Shown one piece after another: positions 9,745 to 16,911 of a DNA stretch of 38,215 bases. The stretch is from a virus. The stretch covers positions 1-38,215 of IMG/VR virus record IMGVR_UViG_3300010151_000043. One strand, given 5' to 3'. Made by a program: the position numbers and the translations under genes. The number at the start of each line of letters is the position of its first letter. Position 1 is the stretch's first letter. The notes beneath the pieces were generated by a model that worked only from the letters and a program-made list of their open reading frames with translations, searched no databases and had not been told where the DNA came from.

Positions 9745-10312
9745 TGGAACAGGTCGGGGCTACGTTGCCGAAGTAACCTCTGACAACCGCCTTGCGGTGG
9801 AGTCGTCCGGGCTTTCGGAGGCTGCGTCTGCCGCCCGGAAGGGCGTCTGCTACGTCTCGACGACAGGGGTCACGGCTGACACCCTTACGGTGACCGCGAC
9901 CGGCGGCACCATGATCATTATCAAGAACAACTCGACAACGGAGTCGATCATCATCGATCAAGTGACCCTTTCCACGGACAACGTGAAGGCTCGCTACAAA
10001 GAGATCGTTGACATGGCTATTGGCACGATTGCCGATGCAACCACCGGGAAGGCGATCAGCACCCAGACCTCGTCGGGAAAGAAGGCCCCAGTCACCGTCT
10101 ACGCCTGGGACGAGACGAACAACGGTGTCGGCGGGTTGAGTGCCGGGACTGACCTGATCGTGGCTTATGCGACCACAGGCGTCACCGTGTTTGACCACGA
10201 CGGCTCCACGGTCATCTCTCCCGGTAGCAACTTCGCTGTTGGCCTGAAAAACATTTCCGGCGGCGCGATGGAAGCGGCTGTTTCTGTCCGCTACTACGTC
10301 ACAACCCTCTAA
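9731..10312 (+). CDS. putative virion surface / decoration protein
   Basis: 193 residues. I chose ATG 9731 rather than TTG 9725 because AGAGGAG sits about 10 nt upstream. The N-terminus (INDGTGRGYVAEVTSDNRLAV) has the DGTGxGYxAxVxxxNRL pattern common at the start of phage head or tail-fibre accessory proteins. The remainder is Thr/Val/Gly-rich beta-type sequence without cysteine clusters or enzyme motifs. It heads a run of similar small beta-rich proteins, so a capsid decoration or tail accessory role is likely but not proven. Confidence 0.65.
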   Translation: MQINDGTGRGYVAEVTSDNRLAVESSGLSEAASAARKGVCYVSTTGVTADTLTVTATGGTMIIIKNNSTTESIIIDQVTLSTDNVKARYKEIVDMAIGTIADATTGKAISTQTSSGKKAPVTVYAWDETNNGVGGLSAGTDLIVAYATTGVTVFDHDGSTVISPGSNFAVGLKNISGGAMEAAVSVRYYVTTL

Positions 10313-10362
10313 CCAACAACCACTGCCCCTAACGAGCGGGGCTGAAAGCCAGGAGACTCGTA

Positions 10363-10779
10363 ATGGCAATTACACTTCCCGTATACACAGAGACCGCGCG
10401 CCAAGACGTGGGCGACCCCGGCGGAACAGCCGAGTTCCCAGCCGGTGGCGGCGGAGCTATCAAGATCCGCGTGGTTGGCGACGGCGCAGCCGAGGCGGAC
10501 TCACCCGGCATCGCCCGCGGGCTGATTGTCGGCGTCCGAGCTACCTGCTCTGCAGACGCCGGCACCGTGACCATCCGGGTCTACAACGACGACGCCAAGA
10601 CGGACGAGCTCTGGAACGTGGGGCTCGCCCTCTCGGCCTCTCCGTTCAAGTCGTCGAACATACTGGCCCAGGGCATTCCGTTTTTCGACCCTCCCCACTT
10701 CACGATCCAGTGTTCGACAGACCCTAACGCAAACGTCTTCGTCACCTTCTATATCAAGTCTATTGCCGGAAACGGGTAA
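10363..10779 (+). CDS. small beta-rich putative structural protein
   Basis: 138 residues with a good ribosome-binding site (CAGGAG, 8 nt before ATG). It is rich in Gly, Val, Thr and Ala with alternating hydrophobic residues (GTVTIRVYNDDAKTDELWNV; FVTFYIKSIAGNG), suggesting a beta-sandwich. It ends in TAATG with the next gene starting on the same A. No enzymatic motif. Probably a virion surface protein, from company and composition only. Confidence 0.6.
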   Translation: MAITLPVYTETARQDVGDPGGTAEFPAGGGGAIKIRVVGDGAAEADSPGIARGLIVGVRATCSADAGTVTIRVYNDDAKTDELWNVGLALSASPFKSSNILAQGIPFFDPPHFTIQCSTDPNANVFVTFYIKSIAGNG

Positions 10780-11633
10780 TGCCCAACCACCCCGGAACAG
10801 GCTTTGGCACCAGGGGCCATCCGCCTAGCCTGACGGCTGGTGGTGGGGACCTCAAGTGGCAGGAAGCCGTTAGCGTTGACTGGACCGGAGTGTCCCACGA
10901 TTTCGAGACCACGGCGGCGGCGACGATTGGTGGCATTGAGTGGAAGTGCCTCAACAATGGGGCTGACATCCAGACAGGTGGCCTCAAGTCTGGCGACTCT
11001 GGGACCGGGCTGAGGATTTGGCCGGATGGCGCGGAGAGGATCTGGGACGGGCGCATCGATGCTCCGATGGTGACGGTCCTCGTCAAGGATGCTGTCGGCG
11101 TCAAAACGACCTACGACATGAACAAGCACGCTGTGTGCTTCCAATGCACCTACACAGCCGCCCAGGACATCTACAACAACTACGACGCCATCGGCGCGAT
11201 TGCGATGAACTCTCTGGTGGGAACCGGCCCAACTGACCCAAGGTATCTGACTGCCCGCTGTATGAGTTCAGGCAGCACCGAGATGCGGAGCATTCAGTAC
11301 AGGTCCGCAGATGAGCACAGGGAATGGCGGCCCACGGATAACACGGTCGTTGGAGACAGGGACCTCTTTCAGGTAATCATCTGGCCGGGGCAGGATTATA
11401 TCGGGGCCATCGTTGGCTCTATCGGCGTAATGCCTGGTGGTGGCTTCCCAGACCCCAACGACTTCACGCCTGGGTTGACCGGGTCTATGAACCTCTCATC
11501 GAAGGATGATGGGTCCGCGTTCACGCTTGCGAACCTCCGCGTTGGGATGTTTGCGGTGGCCGAGCGCGGCTCTGCCCCAGACCCCAACCCGGTCTTCACA
11601 AAGTGCCGGGTCATGTACACGGAGATGTTCTGA
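10779..11633 (+). CDS. putative structural protein, lectin-like beta sandwich possible
   Basis: 284 residues, with the start overlapping the previous stop (TAATG). Trp/Asp/Gly-rich beta-type sequence throughout (WKCLNNGADIQTGGL, GTGLRIWPDG, FQVIIWPGQDYIG). The overall pattern resembles concanavalin/LamG-like virion proteins, though I cannot show the fold. Its first six residues, MPNHPG, recur at the start of the 33-codon gene immediately downstream. It ends TGATG, coupled to that small gene. Confidence 0.55.
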   Translation: MPNHPGTGFGTRGHPPSLTAGGGDLKWQEAVSVDWTGVSHDFETTAAATIGGIEWKCLNNGADIQTGGLKSGDSGTGLRIWPDGAERIWDGRIDAPMVTVLVKDAVGVKTTYDMNKHAVCFQCTYTAAQDIYNNYDAIGAIAMNSLVGTGPTDPRYLTARCMSSGSTEMRSIQYRSADEHREWRPTDNTVVGDRDLFQVIIWPGQDYIGAIVGSIGVMPGGGFPDPNDFTPGLTGSMNLSSKDDGSAFTLANLRVGMFAVAERGSAPDPNPVFTKCRVMYTEMF

Positions 11634-11734
11634 TGCCTAATCACCCCGGGCTTGTCCTCAAGAGTGTTGACGGAGTCTTGTTAGCCACCTACTTGGTTGC
11701 TCTCGATGGCGAATTGACGAGGTTGGGAGATTAA
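11633..11734 (+). CDS. 33-residue peptide sharing the MPNHPG start of the upstream gene
   Basis: A short frame begins at ATG 11633 (TGATG overlap with the preceding stop) and ends at TAA 11732-11734. It encodes 33 residues starting MPNHPGLVLKSVDG. The first 18 nt are nearly identical to the start of the 284-residue gene upstream (MPNHPG in both). The tight fit between two coupled genes supports it as expressed. It may be the remnant of a duplicated gene or a small virion peptide. Function unknown. Confidence 0.45.
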   Translation: MPNHPGLVLKSVDGVLLATYLVALDGELTRLGD

Positions 11735-11735
11735 G

Positions 11736-12074
11736 GTGGAAGAGCTAGGCGGTCTAGGTGGGCTAAGCGCGGCGGGGATCTTCATCCTCATCATCCTGCG
11801 TGAAGTCTTCTCCTTCCTTAAGGAGAAGGAGGACGACAGGCCATCTGCGCCAGACCCTGACCCTGACTGCGTCAAAGAAATCGACGAGCAGCTGAAGCTG
11901 ATTAGAGAGGCCCAGGTCAGGACCGCAGCCAACTGCGAGAAGATGGCAGAGGTTATGAGCGCAAAGGATGTAGACGGGCTCCCTTTAGTCTACACCCCAC
12001 GGTCTCTGGGGAAGTCGATAGAGAGCCTGAGCATCTCGATCACGAAGCTCGCGGACGACGTTCGGGGAAACTAG
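11736..12074 (+). CDS. one-helix membrane protein upstream of the endolysin (holin or spanin candidate)
   Basis: 112 residues from GTG 11736. One hydrophobic segment near the N-terminus (about residues 8-28, LGGLSAAGIFILIILREVF) is followed by a charged, soluble helical domain with a short Pro/Asp stretch. The stop TAG shares its G with the GTG of the endolysin gene, so the two are translationally coupled. Single N-terminal helix plus cytoplasmic or periplasmic coiled region is compatible with a holin of the one-helix kind or with an inner-membrane spanin. Sequence alone does not decide. Confidence 0.55.
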   Translation: MEELGGLGGLSAAGIFILIILREVFSFLKEKEDDRPSAPDPDPDCVKEIDEQLKLIREAQVRTAANCEKMAEVMSAKDVDGLPLVYTPRSLGKSIESLSISITKLADDVRGN

Positions 12075-12823
12075 TGACCATCCGCAGCGGCTCTCGAGGT
12101 GATGAGGTCAAGTCCTTCCAGGAGTTCCTGATTGGCATGGGCTTCCTCCCTGAGGGGGAGGCAGACGGGGTGGCGGGTCCGCGCACCGCCGGGGCGATCA
12201 AATCCTACCAGGCAGCGTCTGGACTTGGGCAGGATGGAGTCGCCGGCAAGAACACCCTCAGGGCGGCTCGAGACGACGGGTGGGTCTACGACGACGGCCC
12301 GTCTCAGCCACAGATTGACGCGGCGAACGAGCTCGGGATTCCCGTTGATGTAATCCAAACTATCGAAGCCGTAGAATCAGGGGGCAAACCTAGGGCACTT
12401 AGGTTCGAGGCTCATGTTTTTCTGCGGACGAGGCCTGACCTCAAGGAGCAGATCCCCTTCACCCCCGGTCCCCGCGGATACAGCGTGACGCGCTCAGAGA
12501 GCGATAAGGACGCCTTTGAGCACGCATTCACCCTCGACCCCAAGGCAGCGACCGAAAGCACCTCCTTCGGCCTCTACCAGGTCCTGGGCGGGCACCTGAT
12601 CAAGCTGTACGGGAGCCCGGAGTCCGGGGTAGACCACTTCTATGCCTCCCCGACCGAAGTCTCGTACAAGTTGCTGGTGTCTTGGTTCAAGGCTTCCAGT
12701 CGAGCTCTCAGGGCAGCTCGTGAGAAGGACTGGAAGAGGCTTGCTCGTTATTACAACGGCCCTGGTCAGGTGGAGCATTACGGAGCGGCCCTAGAGCGCG
12801 AGTATGCAAAGGTCACTTCTTAG
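12074..12823 (+). CDS. endolysin: peptidoglycan-binding domain + N-acetylmuramidase-type domain
   Basis: 249 residues from a coupled GTG. Residues ~3-65 form a PG_binding_1 repeat (SRGDEVKSFQEFL, GVAGPRTAGAIKSYQ, DGVAGKNTL). The rest matches the phage N-acetylmuramidase (DUF3380-type) layout: IEAVESGGK followed by ALRFEAHVFL, where the Glu of RFEAH is the expected catalytic acid. Then come a SFGLYQVLGGH segment and a C-terminal YYNGPGQV. It would cleave the glycan backbone of peptidoglycan at lysis. Domain order with the binding domain first is common in phages of Gram-negative hosts. No signal peptide is seen, so it needs a holin. Confidence 0.85.
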   Translation: MTIRSGSRGDEVKSFQEFLIGMGFLPEGEADGVAGPRTAGAIKSYQAASGLGQDGVAGKNTLRAARDDGWVYDDGPSQPQIDAANELGIPVDVIQTIEAVESGGKPRALRFEAHVFLRTRPDLKEQIPFTPGPRGYSVTRSESDKDAFEHAFTLDPKAATESTSFGLYQVLGGHLIKLYGSPESGVDHFYASPTEVSYKLLVSWFKASSRALRAAREKDWKRLARYYNGPGQVEHYGAALEREYAKVTS

Positions 12824-12972
12824 TGGACTGGGGACCAAGAGACGACACGATTGCGCTACTCTGCATCGCGGTGCTGGTTGTTGTGTTGCTGGTAATCCGT
12901 GCATGTATCCCGCCTGAGTGGCAGCATCCAGCCGAAATTCCCGAAACACCCCCTGAAAGTTTCTACCGATAG
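12823..12972 (+). CDS. 49-residue single-pass membrane protein in the lysis segment
   Basis: A short frame from GTG 12823 (sharing G with the endolysin stop, TAGTG) to TAG 12972. It encodes a short acidic/basic head (DWGPRDD), one long hydrophobic helix (TIALLCIAVLVVVLLVIRAC) and a Pro/Glu-rich tail of ~20 residues. The coupling to the endolysin gene and the topology make it a good lysis-accessory candidate (holin/antiholin or small spanin subunit). It is distinct from the larger frames around it and easy to miss. Confidence 0.6.
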   Translation: MDWGPRDDTIALLCIAVLVVVLLVIRACIPPEWQHPAEIPETPPESFYR

Positions 12973-12984
12973 ACTGGAGTCACT

Positions 12985-13176
12985 ATGACACCCGCACTCA
13001 GACGGTCCCTCATTGCCGTGTTCACGGCCATCCTCGCTGCCATCGGCGTCTGGCTCGGCGGTGGTGATGATCCTGCCCCCGTAGTTGACGCCGACCCACC
13101 GGCTCATGACGACGATGACTCGGCGGGAGATGATGATGATTCAGCGGGAGATGACGATGACTCCGGTCAAGACTGA
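12985..13176 (+). CDS. membrane-anchored acidic protein with DDDDSAG repeats
   Basis: 63 residues with GGAG upstream of the ATG. A basic start (TPALRRS) and one hydrophobic helix (LIAVFTAILAAIGVWLGG) are followed by a Pro/Asp-rich linker and nearly three tandem DDDDSAG units at the C-terminus. No lipobox cysteine is present, so it is probably a helix-anchored rather than a lipid-anchored protein. The Asp-rich repeats could bind calcium. Placed in the lysis segment, it may act at the membrane, but the function is not known. Confidence 0.6.
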   Translation: MTPALRRSLIAVFTAILAAIGVWLGGGDDPAPVVDADPPAHDDDDSAGDDDDSAGDDDDSGQD

Positions 13177-13196
13177 GTCGATTAAGGAGCAAGGCA

Positions 13197-13613
13197 ATGC
13201 CGACGAATCGTGAGAAGAGGCTAGCTAGAGAGAGGCAAGCCGCCGCCTTTGTTGAGCAGCACCATGGCCCAATGGCTGCCCTCCTCCAGGAGGTCACCGA
13301 GGACATTGGGGCAGAACTCACATCTCTGTCTCAGATCCAACGCGATAGCCGGCTGGCAGCCGAGATGGCCTTCCGCCTCGATAACGCTATTGATGTTCCA
13401 AACGAACTGATCGAAGCATTGGATTGGTTTGGCTTCTACCTTGGTAGTCTGATTGTAATCGGGATCTACCGAGCCATCGAGCGAGCCATGAAGCGCAAGA
13501 AAGAGAAGGCAGAGAAACTTAAAAGACGCCTTGAGGAACGCGGCCCTCGCATGGCGAAGGCTGCTAGGCGTAGAATCGAGCGGCGAATCGCCAGGCTCGA
13601 GAGAGCCACGTAG
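13197..13613 (+). CDS. membrane protein with basic flanks (possible holin)
   Basis: 138 residues, AAGGAG eight nt before ATG. The N-terminal half is a soluble helical region; one hydrophobic segment lies near residues 77-95 (WFGFYLGSLIVIGIYRAI). It is followed by a very basic, probably helical tail (KRKKEKAEKLKRRLEERG and RRRIERRIARLERAT). A single transmembrane helix with a strongly charged C-terminus beside the endolysin fits a holin or a membrane-attached regulator of lysis. No specific family recognised. Confidence 0.6.
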   Translation: MPTNREKRLARERQAAAFVEQHHGPMAALLQEVTEDIGAELTSLSQIQRDSRLAAEMAFRLDNAIDVPNELIEALDWFGFYLGSLIVIGIYRAIERAMKRKKEKAEKLKRRLEERGPRMAKAARRRIERRIARLERAT

Positions 13614-13631
13614 AATTGGCTGGGAGTGAGT

Positions 13632-13760
13632 ATGCCGATCAAGTACAAGAAGACCACACCCAAGTCCGCTTACGGGAAGAAGAACGTGAAGAAGAAGAAG
13701 AAGGTCAGCCGACGCGGTCGTCGCCCAGCTCCTCCTTCAAGCAGAACTCGGAGTAGGTAA
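13632..13760 (+). CDS. 42-residue Lys/Arg-rich peptide
   Basis: The frame runs from ATG 13632 (GGGAG 6-10 nt upstream) to TAA 13758-13760 and encodes MPIKYKKTTPKSAYGKK followed by five consecutive lysines and an Arg/Pro/Ser-rich end. The stop and the next ATG share an A (TAATG), which supports translation. More than a third of residues are basic, as in small virion nucleic-acid-condensing peptides. DNA binding or packaging is a guess from composition. Confidence 0.5.
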   Translation: MPIKYKKTTPKSAYGKKNVKKKKKVSRRGRRPAPPSSRTRSR

Positions 13761-14161
13761 TGGCAACATCAAGCACAACAAAACAGGGAGATCCGATTGG
13801 CTCTGCCCTGTTCACCCTCACCGAGACCGGGGTCAATGGCGGCGTTGCTGCTGGGATCGCCACCGCAGTGAACATGGACTCTGGGTCGTCGAGCGGCGGG
13901 GCGGGGATCCACCTCATCGAGATCGACAACACGGGGAACTCCGTGGCGTCCTATCTGAACCTGTATGACGCGGGAAGCGCCAACCCAGGTACGACCGATG
14001 AGAGCTTTGTGTTCATGGCTCCCGCGTCAACCCGAATCACCTACGCCTGCCCAGAGGGCGCGTCCTACGTGACGGGGTTGACGGGCGCCATTGTCTCCAC
14101 CCCGGGGGCAGCCACCGCACCGAGCTCGACCGTCACCGCATACATCCTCGTCAGCACCTAG
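13760..14161 (+). CDS. small beta-rich virion protein, paralogue A
   Basis: 133 residues, coupled by TAATG to the basic peptide gene. The sequence is Ser/Thr/Gly-rich with IEIDNTGNSVASYLNLYDAG, then GTTDESFVFMAPASTRITYACPEG and a TGLTGAIVSTPGAA segment. The same succession of motifs occurs in the next gene (LDLDNSANG, KLYDSTG, GTTEPSLMIQVAASTRQVW, LSGLSVMASTVDG). The two are therefore tandem diverged paralogues. This is likely a capsid decoration or tail accessory protein. Confidence 0.65.
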   Translation: MATSSTTKQGDPIGSALFTLTETGVNGGVAAGIATAVNMDSGSSSGGAGIHLIEIDNTGNSVASYLNLYDAGSANPGTTDESFVFMAPASTRITYACPEGASYVTGLTGAIVSTPGAATAPSSTVTAYILVST

Positions 14162-14170
14162 GGAGAAGAC

Positions 14171-14542
14171 ATGGCAATCGCAGTCAAGAGCTCAGGAGTA
14201 AGCAGCCCGTTTTCTGCCCGTGGGGTGGAAATCACCGACCTCGAGAACACCGGGCTGAACGACTTCATCAGCTCAGCCACATCGGTCTACACGCTGGACC
14301 TAGACAACTCGGCCAACGGGGCACTCACGTTCTTCAAACTGTACGACAGCACCGGCCCCACCTACGGGACCACAGAGCCGAGTTTGATGATCCAGGTTGC
14401 TGCGTCCACTAGGCAGGTCTGGTCGATTGCTCAGGGGCTACAGTTGCTCTCCGGGCTCTCCGTCATGGCCTCCACCGTTGACGGCCCTGACTCCGGCAGC
14501 TCTCCCGGCTCCAACTTCAACTGCAGCATGGTCGTCTCCTAG
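14171..14542 (+). CDS. small beta-rich virion protein, paralogue B
   Basis: 123 residues, GGGAGAAG before the ATG. It is homologous along its length to the gene just upstream by shared motif order (TGLND / DLDNSANG / FFKLYDSTGPTYGTTEP / ASTRQVWSIAQG / LSGLSVMASTVDG). It is the last plus-strand gene of the late region. Its TAG overlaps the TAG of the convergent minus-strand gene within a shared CTAG at 14539-14542. Confidence 0.65.
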   Translation: MAIAVKSSGVSSPFSARGVEITDLENTGLNDFISSATSVYTLDLDNSANGALTFFKLYDSTGPTYGTTEPSLMIQVAASTRQVWSIAQGLQLLSGLSVMASTVDGPDSGSSPGSNFNCSMVVS

Positions 14543-14754
14543 GCTTTTCCGACCTCAGTAAAGCCAGTAGACAGGAGCAGCCTGGCGAGCTCCTCTACGG
14601 CCGCGTCCTCTGAGCAGACCTCGTCCCACTCGATCTCTTGATTGTTGACTGCCCGGACGGGGTCGAACATCAGACGCCTCCAGGCCTGGTCAAAAGCCTC
14701 GTCTTCGTCGCCCCCGAACCCAACGACCGGGAACCTGAAGCAGTACATCTTCAT
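14539..14754 (-). CDS. small hypothetical protein, end of recombination operon
   Basis: 71 residues. ATG 14754 is preferred over the longer frame because it forms an ATGA overlap with the upstream stop and has GGAGAG upstream. The protein is acidic, with GFGGDEDEAFDQAWRRLMFDPVRAVN and IEWDEVCSEDAAVEELARLLL. It looks like a small all-helical protein. No family recognised. It is the last gene of the leftward operon and converges on the late genes with overlapping stops. Confidence 0.6.
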   Translation of the reverse strand: MKMYCFRFPVVGFGGDEDEAFDQAWRRLMFDPVRAVNNQEIEWDEVCSEDAAVEELARLLLSTGFTEVGKA

Positions 14755-14987
14755 TGGTTCAGTGCTCTCCTTGAGTTGATGACAGCATCGATAGCAAGGT
14801 AGCAGTCCTCGCAACAGACCTGGTATCTGACCTCAAGGGAGAGCGCGTCCTTCCACTCCCTCGGGAGGAGTTGCGCTGGGGCGCAGTACTTCTCCCCAAT
14901 GGGGTCGCCGCAAAGCTCACAGTCCCCGCTTGACAGCTCGACAATCAGCTTTGCTGCCTTTCGCACATCGCGTAGCCCCCTAATCAT
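14751..14987 (-). CDS. small cysteine-rich (zinc-binding) protein
   Basis: 78 residues from ATG 14987, which overlaps the upstream stop (ATGA) and has GGAGAAGG in front. It contains CELCGD in the middle and CCEDCYLAIDAVIN near the end, a two-knuckle CxxC...CxxC arrangement that should bind one zinc ion. A basic helix precedes it (RDVRKAAKLIVEL). A DNA- or protein-binding accessory of the recombination operon is possible. The function is unknown. Confidence 0.6.
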   Translation of the reverse strand: MIRGLRDVRKAAKLIVELSSGDCELCGDPIGEKYCAPAQLLPREWKDALSLEVRYQVCCEDCYLAIDAVINSRRALNQ

Positions 14988-15178
14988 TCCGCCTTCTCCA
15001 GGATGTTCCGCATTCTCAGCGGGATGTGAAGCCATGCTCGGTACTCAGGGTCTACCTGCGCCCGGCTGAGCTGATCTACGGCCGAGTTTATCCTCTCGCG
15101 CTCCTCAGTGGTCAGTCTCTGTTCCCTGAACAGGGTGAGGATCTTGAGGGCTGCGTCGATTGGGATGAGGTCATTCAT
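14984..15178 (-). CDS. small helical hypothetical protein
   Basis: 64 residues, mostly predicted helix (IDAALKILTLFREQRLTTEERERINSAVDQL in pattern). The start overlaps the resolvase stop by 4 nt (ATGA) and the end overlaps the zinc protein gene in the same way. Unrecognised. Its fixed place downstream of a RuvC-like gene suggests a replication or recombination accessory. Confidence 0.6.
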   Translation of the reverse strand: MNDLIPIDAALKILTLFREQRLTTEERERINSAVDQLSRAQVDPEYRAWLHIPLRMRNILEKAE

Positions 15179-15699
15179 TGGCCACTCCTTCCTAGTGTCC
15201 TTCGGCAGTACTCTGCGATATTGCAGGCGTCTGCCAATCCGTCATCTGGTTTTGTCTTGCGGCCTGGTGTGAGATCCAAAGCAGGAACGAGCCGTTTGCA
15301 TGCGGCGATGCTCCTTGGCTTAGGGTCACCGGACCCCGGGCACACTTCGGACTGCCATCGCTTAGGCTGGACGATGTCGTATCGACATCCCAACCCGGAC
15401 AGCCACCCGTCCAGTCGTCCCCAGTTCTTTCCCATGGTGATGGCTGAGCTCGCTCCCATCTTAGGAGCTGGGCGACTCCCAAGAGCCTCGACAACAGCAC
15501 TGATGCTGTCTGACGAGCAGCCCTCATCCCAACACGCGCTCTCGAGCCAGTCACTTAACGCCCTCAGGTCTAGGTCCTTCCCTGTGTGGGGGAGTTTAGT
15601 GGATGAGACAAGAGAGCCGTCCCCCCGAAGGAGGACGGCCGCGCCTTGTTTCCCTGGGTCCATGCCCAGGTACAGTTTAGAAGGGGATGTTGTCGTCAT
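15175..15699 (-). CDS. RuvC-like Holliday junction resolvase
   Basis: 174 residues, the usual size for RuvC-fold resolvases. The RNase-H-fold acidic residues are visible: Asp14 in LYLGMDPGKQGA, Glu71 in AVVEALGS, and the C-terminal pair in KPDDGLADACNIAEY (Asp152/153 and Asp157). A conserved KRWQ...K segment sits between them. It would cut four-way or branched DNA during phage recombination and packaging. The gene overlaps the ssDNA-binding protein gene upstream by 23 nt and is coupled to the small helical gene downstream. Confidence 0.85.
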   Translation of the reverse strand: MTTTSPSKLYLGMDPGKQGAAVLLRGDGSLVSSTKLPHTGKDLDLRALSDWLESACWDEGCSSDSISAVVEALGSRPAPKMGASSAITMGKNWGRLDGWLSGLGCRYDIVQPKRWQSEVCPGSGDPKPRSIAACKRLVPALDLTPGRKTKPDDGLADACNIAEYCRRTLGRSGQ

Positions 15700-16165
15700 C
15701 GGTCAGCTCTGCTGCTGGCGCACCACTGAACTCGTCATCAACGACCTCGTTGAAGTAGAAGTTCGGGTATCCACTGGCTGAGGTCTTCTGGCGCATCCGG
15801 ATCTTCTTCCCCACAAGGGAGGAAACGATTGAGCCGGCGTGGTTCGTTCCCTTGTCGTAGACCGTCTCCACCGAGGGCATCTCCCCCGTGAGGAGCATGA
15901 GGTCTTCGGCCAAGATCTTCAGGCCGACCTCACTCGCAGTCTGGAACTTCTCCACGTACTTGCCCTTACACAGGCCATCGACGACCTCGAGGCCCCACTT
16001 GTAACGCTCCTTGGTCTGCTTCCCGTCGTCGTAGAACCAGTAGTCGAACGAGGTCACCGTCACGACGTACTCGCCGTCCTGGATCTCATCCCGGTCTCGC
16101 CTTCCACCACCGCTAGATTTGGGGGGTCTTGGGGTGATGGTGTTCCACATGTCTGTAATGCTCAT
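15677..16165 (-). CDS. single-stranded DNA-binding protein (DUF669-like) with SSB-type acidic tail
   Basis: 162 residues. The core (DGEYVVTVTSFDYWF, KERYKWGLEVVDG, GKYVEKFQTAS) resembles the DUF669/OB-fold ssDNA-binding proteins that often accompany Sak4 recombinases. The protein ends in TDDDNIPF, the classic acidic SSB tail with terminal IPF that recruits replication and repair partners. It starts at ATG 16165, overlapping the Sak4 stop by 4 nt. It should coat ssDNA for the ATPase and nuclease encoded in the same operon. Confidence 0.75.
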   Translation of the reverse strand: MSITDMWNTITPRPPKSSGGGRRDRDEIQDGEYVVTVTSFDYWFYDDGKQTKERYKWGLEVVDGLCKGKYVEKFQTASEVGLKILAEDLMLLTGEMPSVETVYDKGTNHAGSIVSSLVGKKIRMRQKTSASGYPNFYFNEVVDDEFSGAPAAELTDDDNIPF

Positions 16166-16911
16166 TCTTCAGTCTCCTTAGTCTTGGCCTCAAAGGCCTT
16201 CTCAAACGCGACCTCAAGGGCCTCGTAGTTCAGTTCAAGTAGTTGGGGAAGGGGTCGTCCGAGTTCGCCCCGAGAGCCGCACTCGATCTGAACCTTCCCG
16301 TCTCGGTGGGGGGCCGTACGAAGGGTCCGGTTTCCCTCCTCGTCCATCTCCGCTCGGAAGATGAAGTCAACCACCCCGTGGAGCACCTTCCTGGCGCTGC
16401 CCGGGAGGGCCGAAGTCACGAGGACCTCGCCGCTTCTCTTCCCCTGCTCGTCTACCTCAATCTCCCTTCGCTCGTGGCTGATGAAGATGACCGACATGCC
16501 AAGGCCGCGAACGGTGGCAATCGCGTTGGTCAGCTTCCTTCGGGCGAGTTTGTAGCCCTTCCCGTAGCCGGCGTCACCGAGGTCATCCCAGCCGTTGGCA
16601 CGGCAGACATCGTCCACGAGGAACTCGTAGAGGTTGTCAACCGTGTCGATGACGAGGGTTTCCCAGCGGTGCTTTTCTTTGCTCTTCTTGAGCTCCATCA
16701 CGACGTTCCGGAAGTCTGTCCAGTTGGCAATCTGCATGTCCGCGGCTTCCATGGCTGCGGTTCCGGGCTCGGTTGCGAGGAAGAGGGCCATTGGCCACCC
16801 GTTTGCCCAAGTGGTCTTCCCAATCTTCGGTGGTCCGTAGATCATCCAGAGGTAGGACGATTTCGTCCTGTGTGGCTTGTGTCTCTCAGTCGGTATCTGA
16901 ACAGCGCTCAT
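16162..16911 (-). CDS. Sak4-like RecA-fold ATPase (single-strand annealing recombinase)
   Basis: 249 residues. Walker A is GPPKIGKT (residues 25-32) and Walker B is TLVIDTVDN (residues 84-92), followed by LGMSVIFISHER, a sensor-like strand. The size, the lack of RecA C-terminal domains and the position beside an SSB, a RuvC-like resolvase and a RecB-like nuclease fit the Sak4/AAA_24 group of phage single-strand annealing proteins. It starts at ATG 16911 with overlap to the small gene upstream. Confidence 0.8.
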   Translation of the reverse strand: MSAVQIPTERHKPHRTKSSYLWMIYGPPKIGKTTWANGWPMALFLATEPGTAAMEAADMQIANWTDFRNVVMELKKSKEKHRWETLVIDTVDNLYEFLVDDVCRANGWDDLGDAGYGKGYKLARRKLTNAIATVRGLGMSVIFISHERREIEVDEQGKRSGEVLVTSALPGSARKVLHGVVDFIFRAEMDEEGNRTLRTAPHRDGKVQIECGSRGELGRPLPQLLELNYEALEVAFEKAFEAKTKETEE

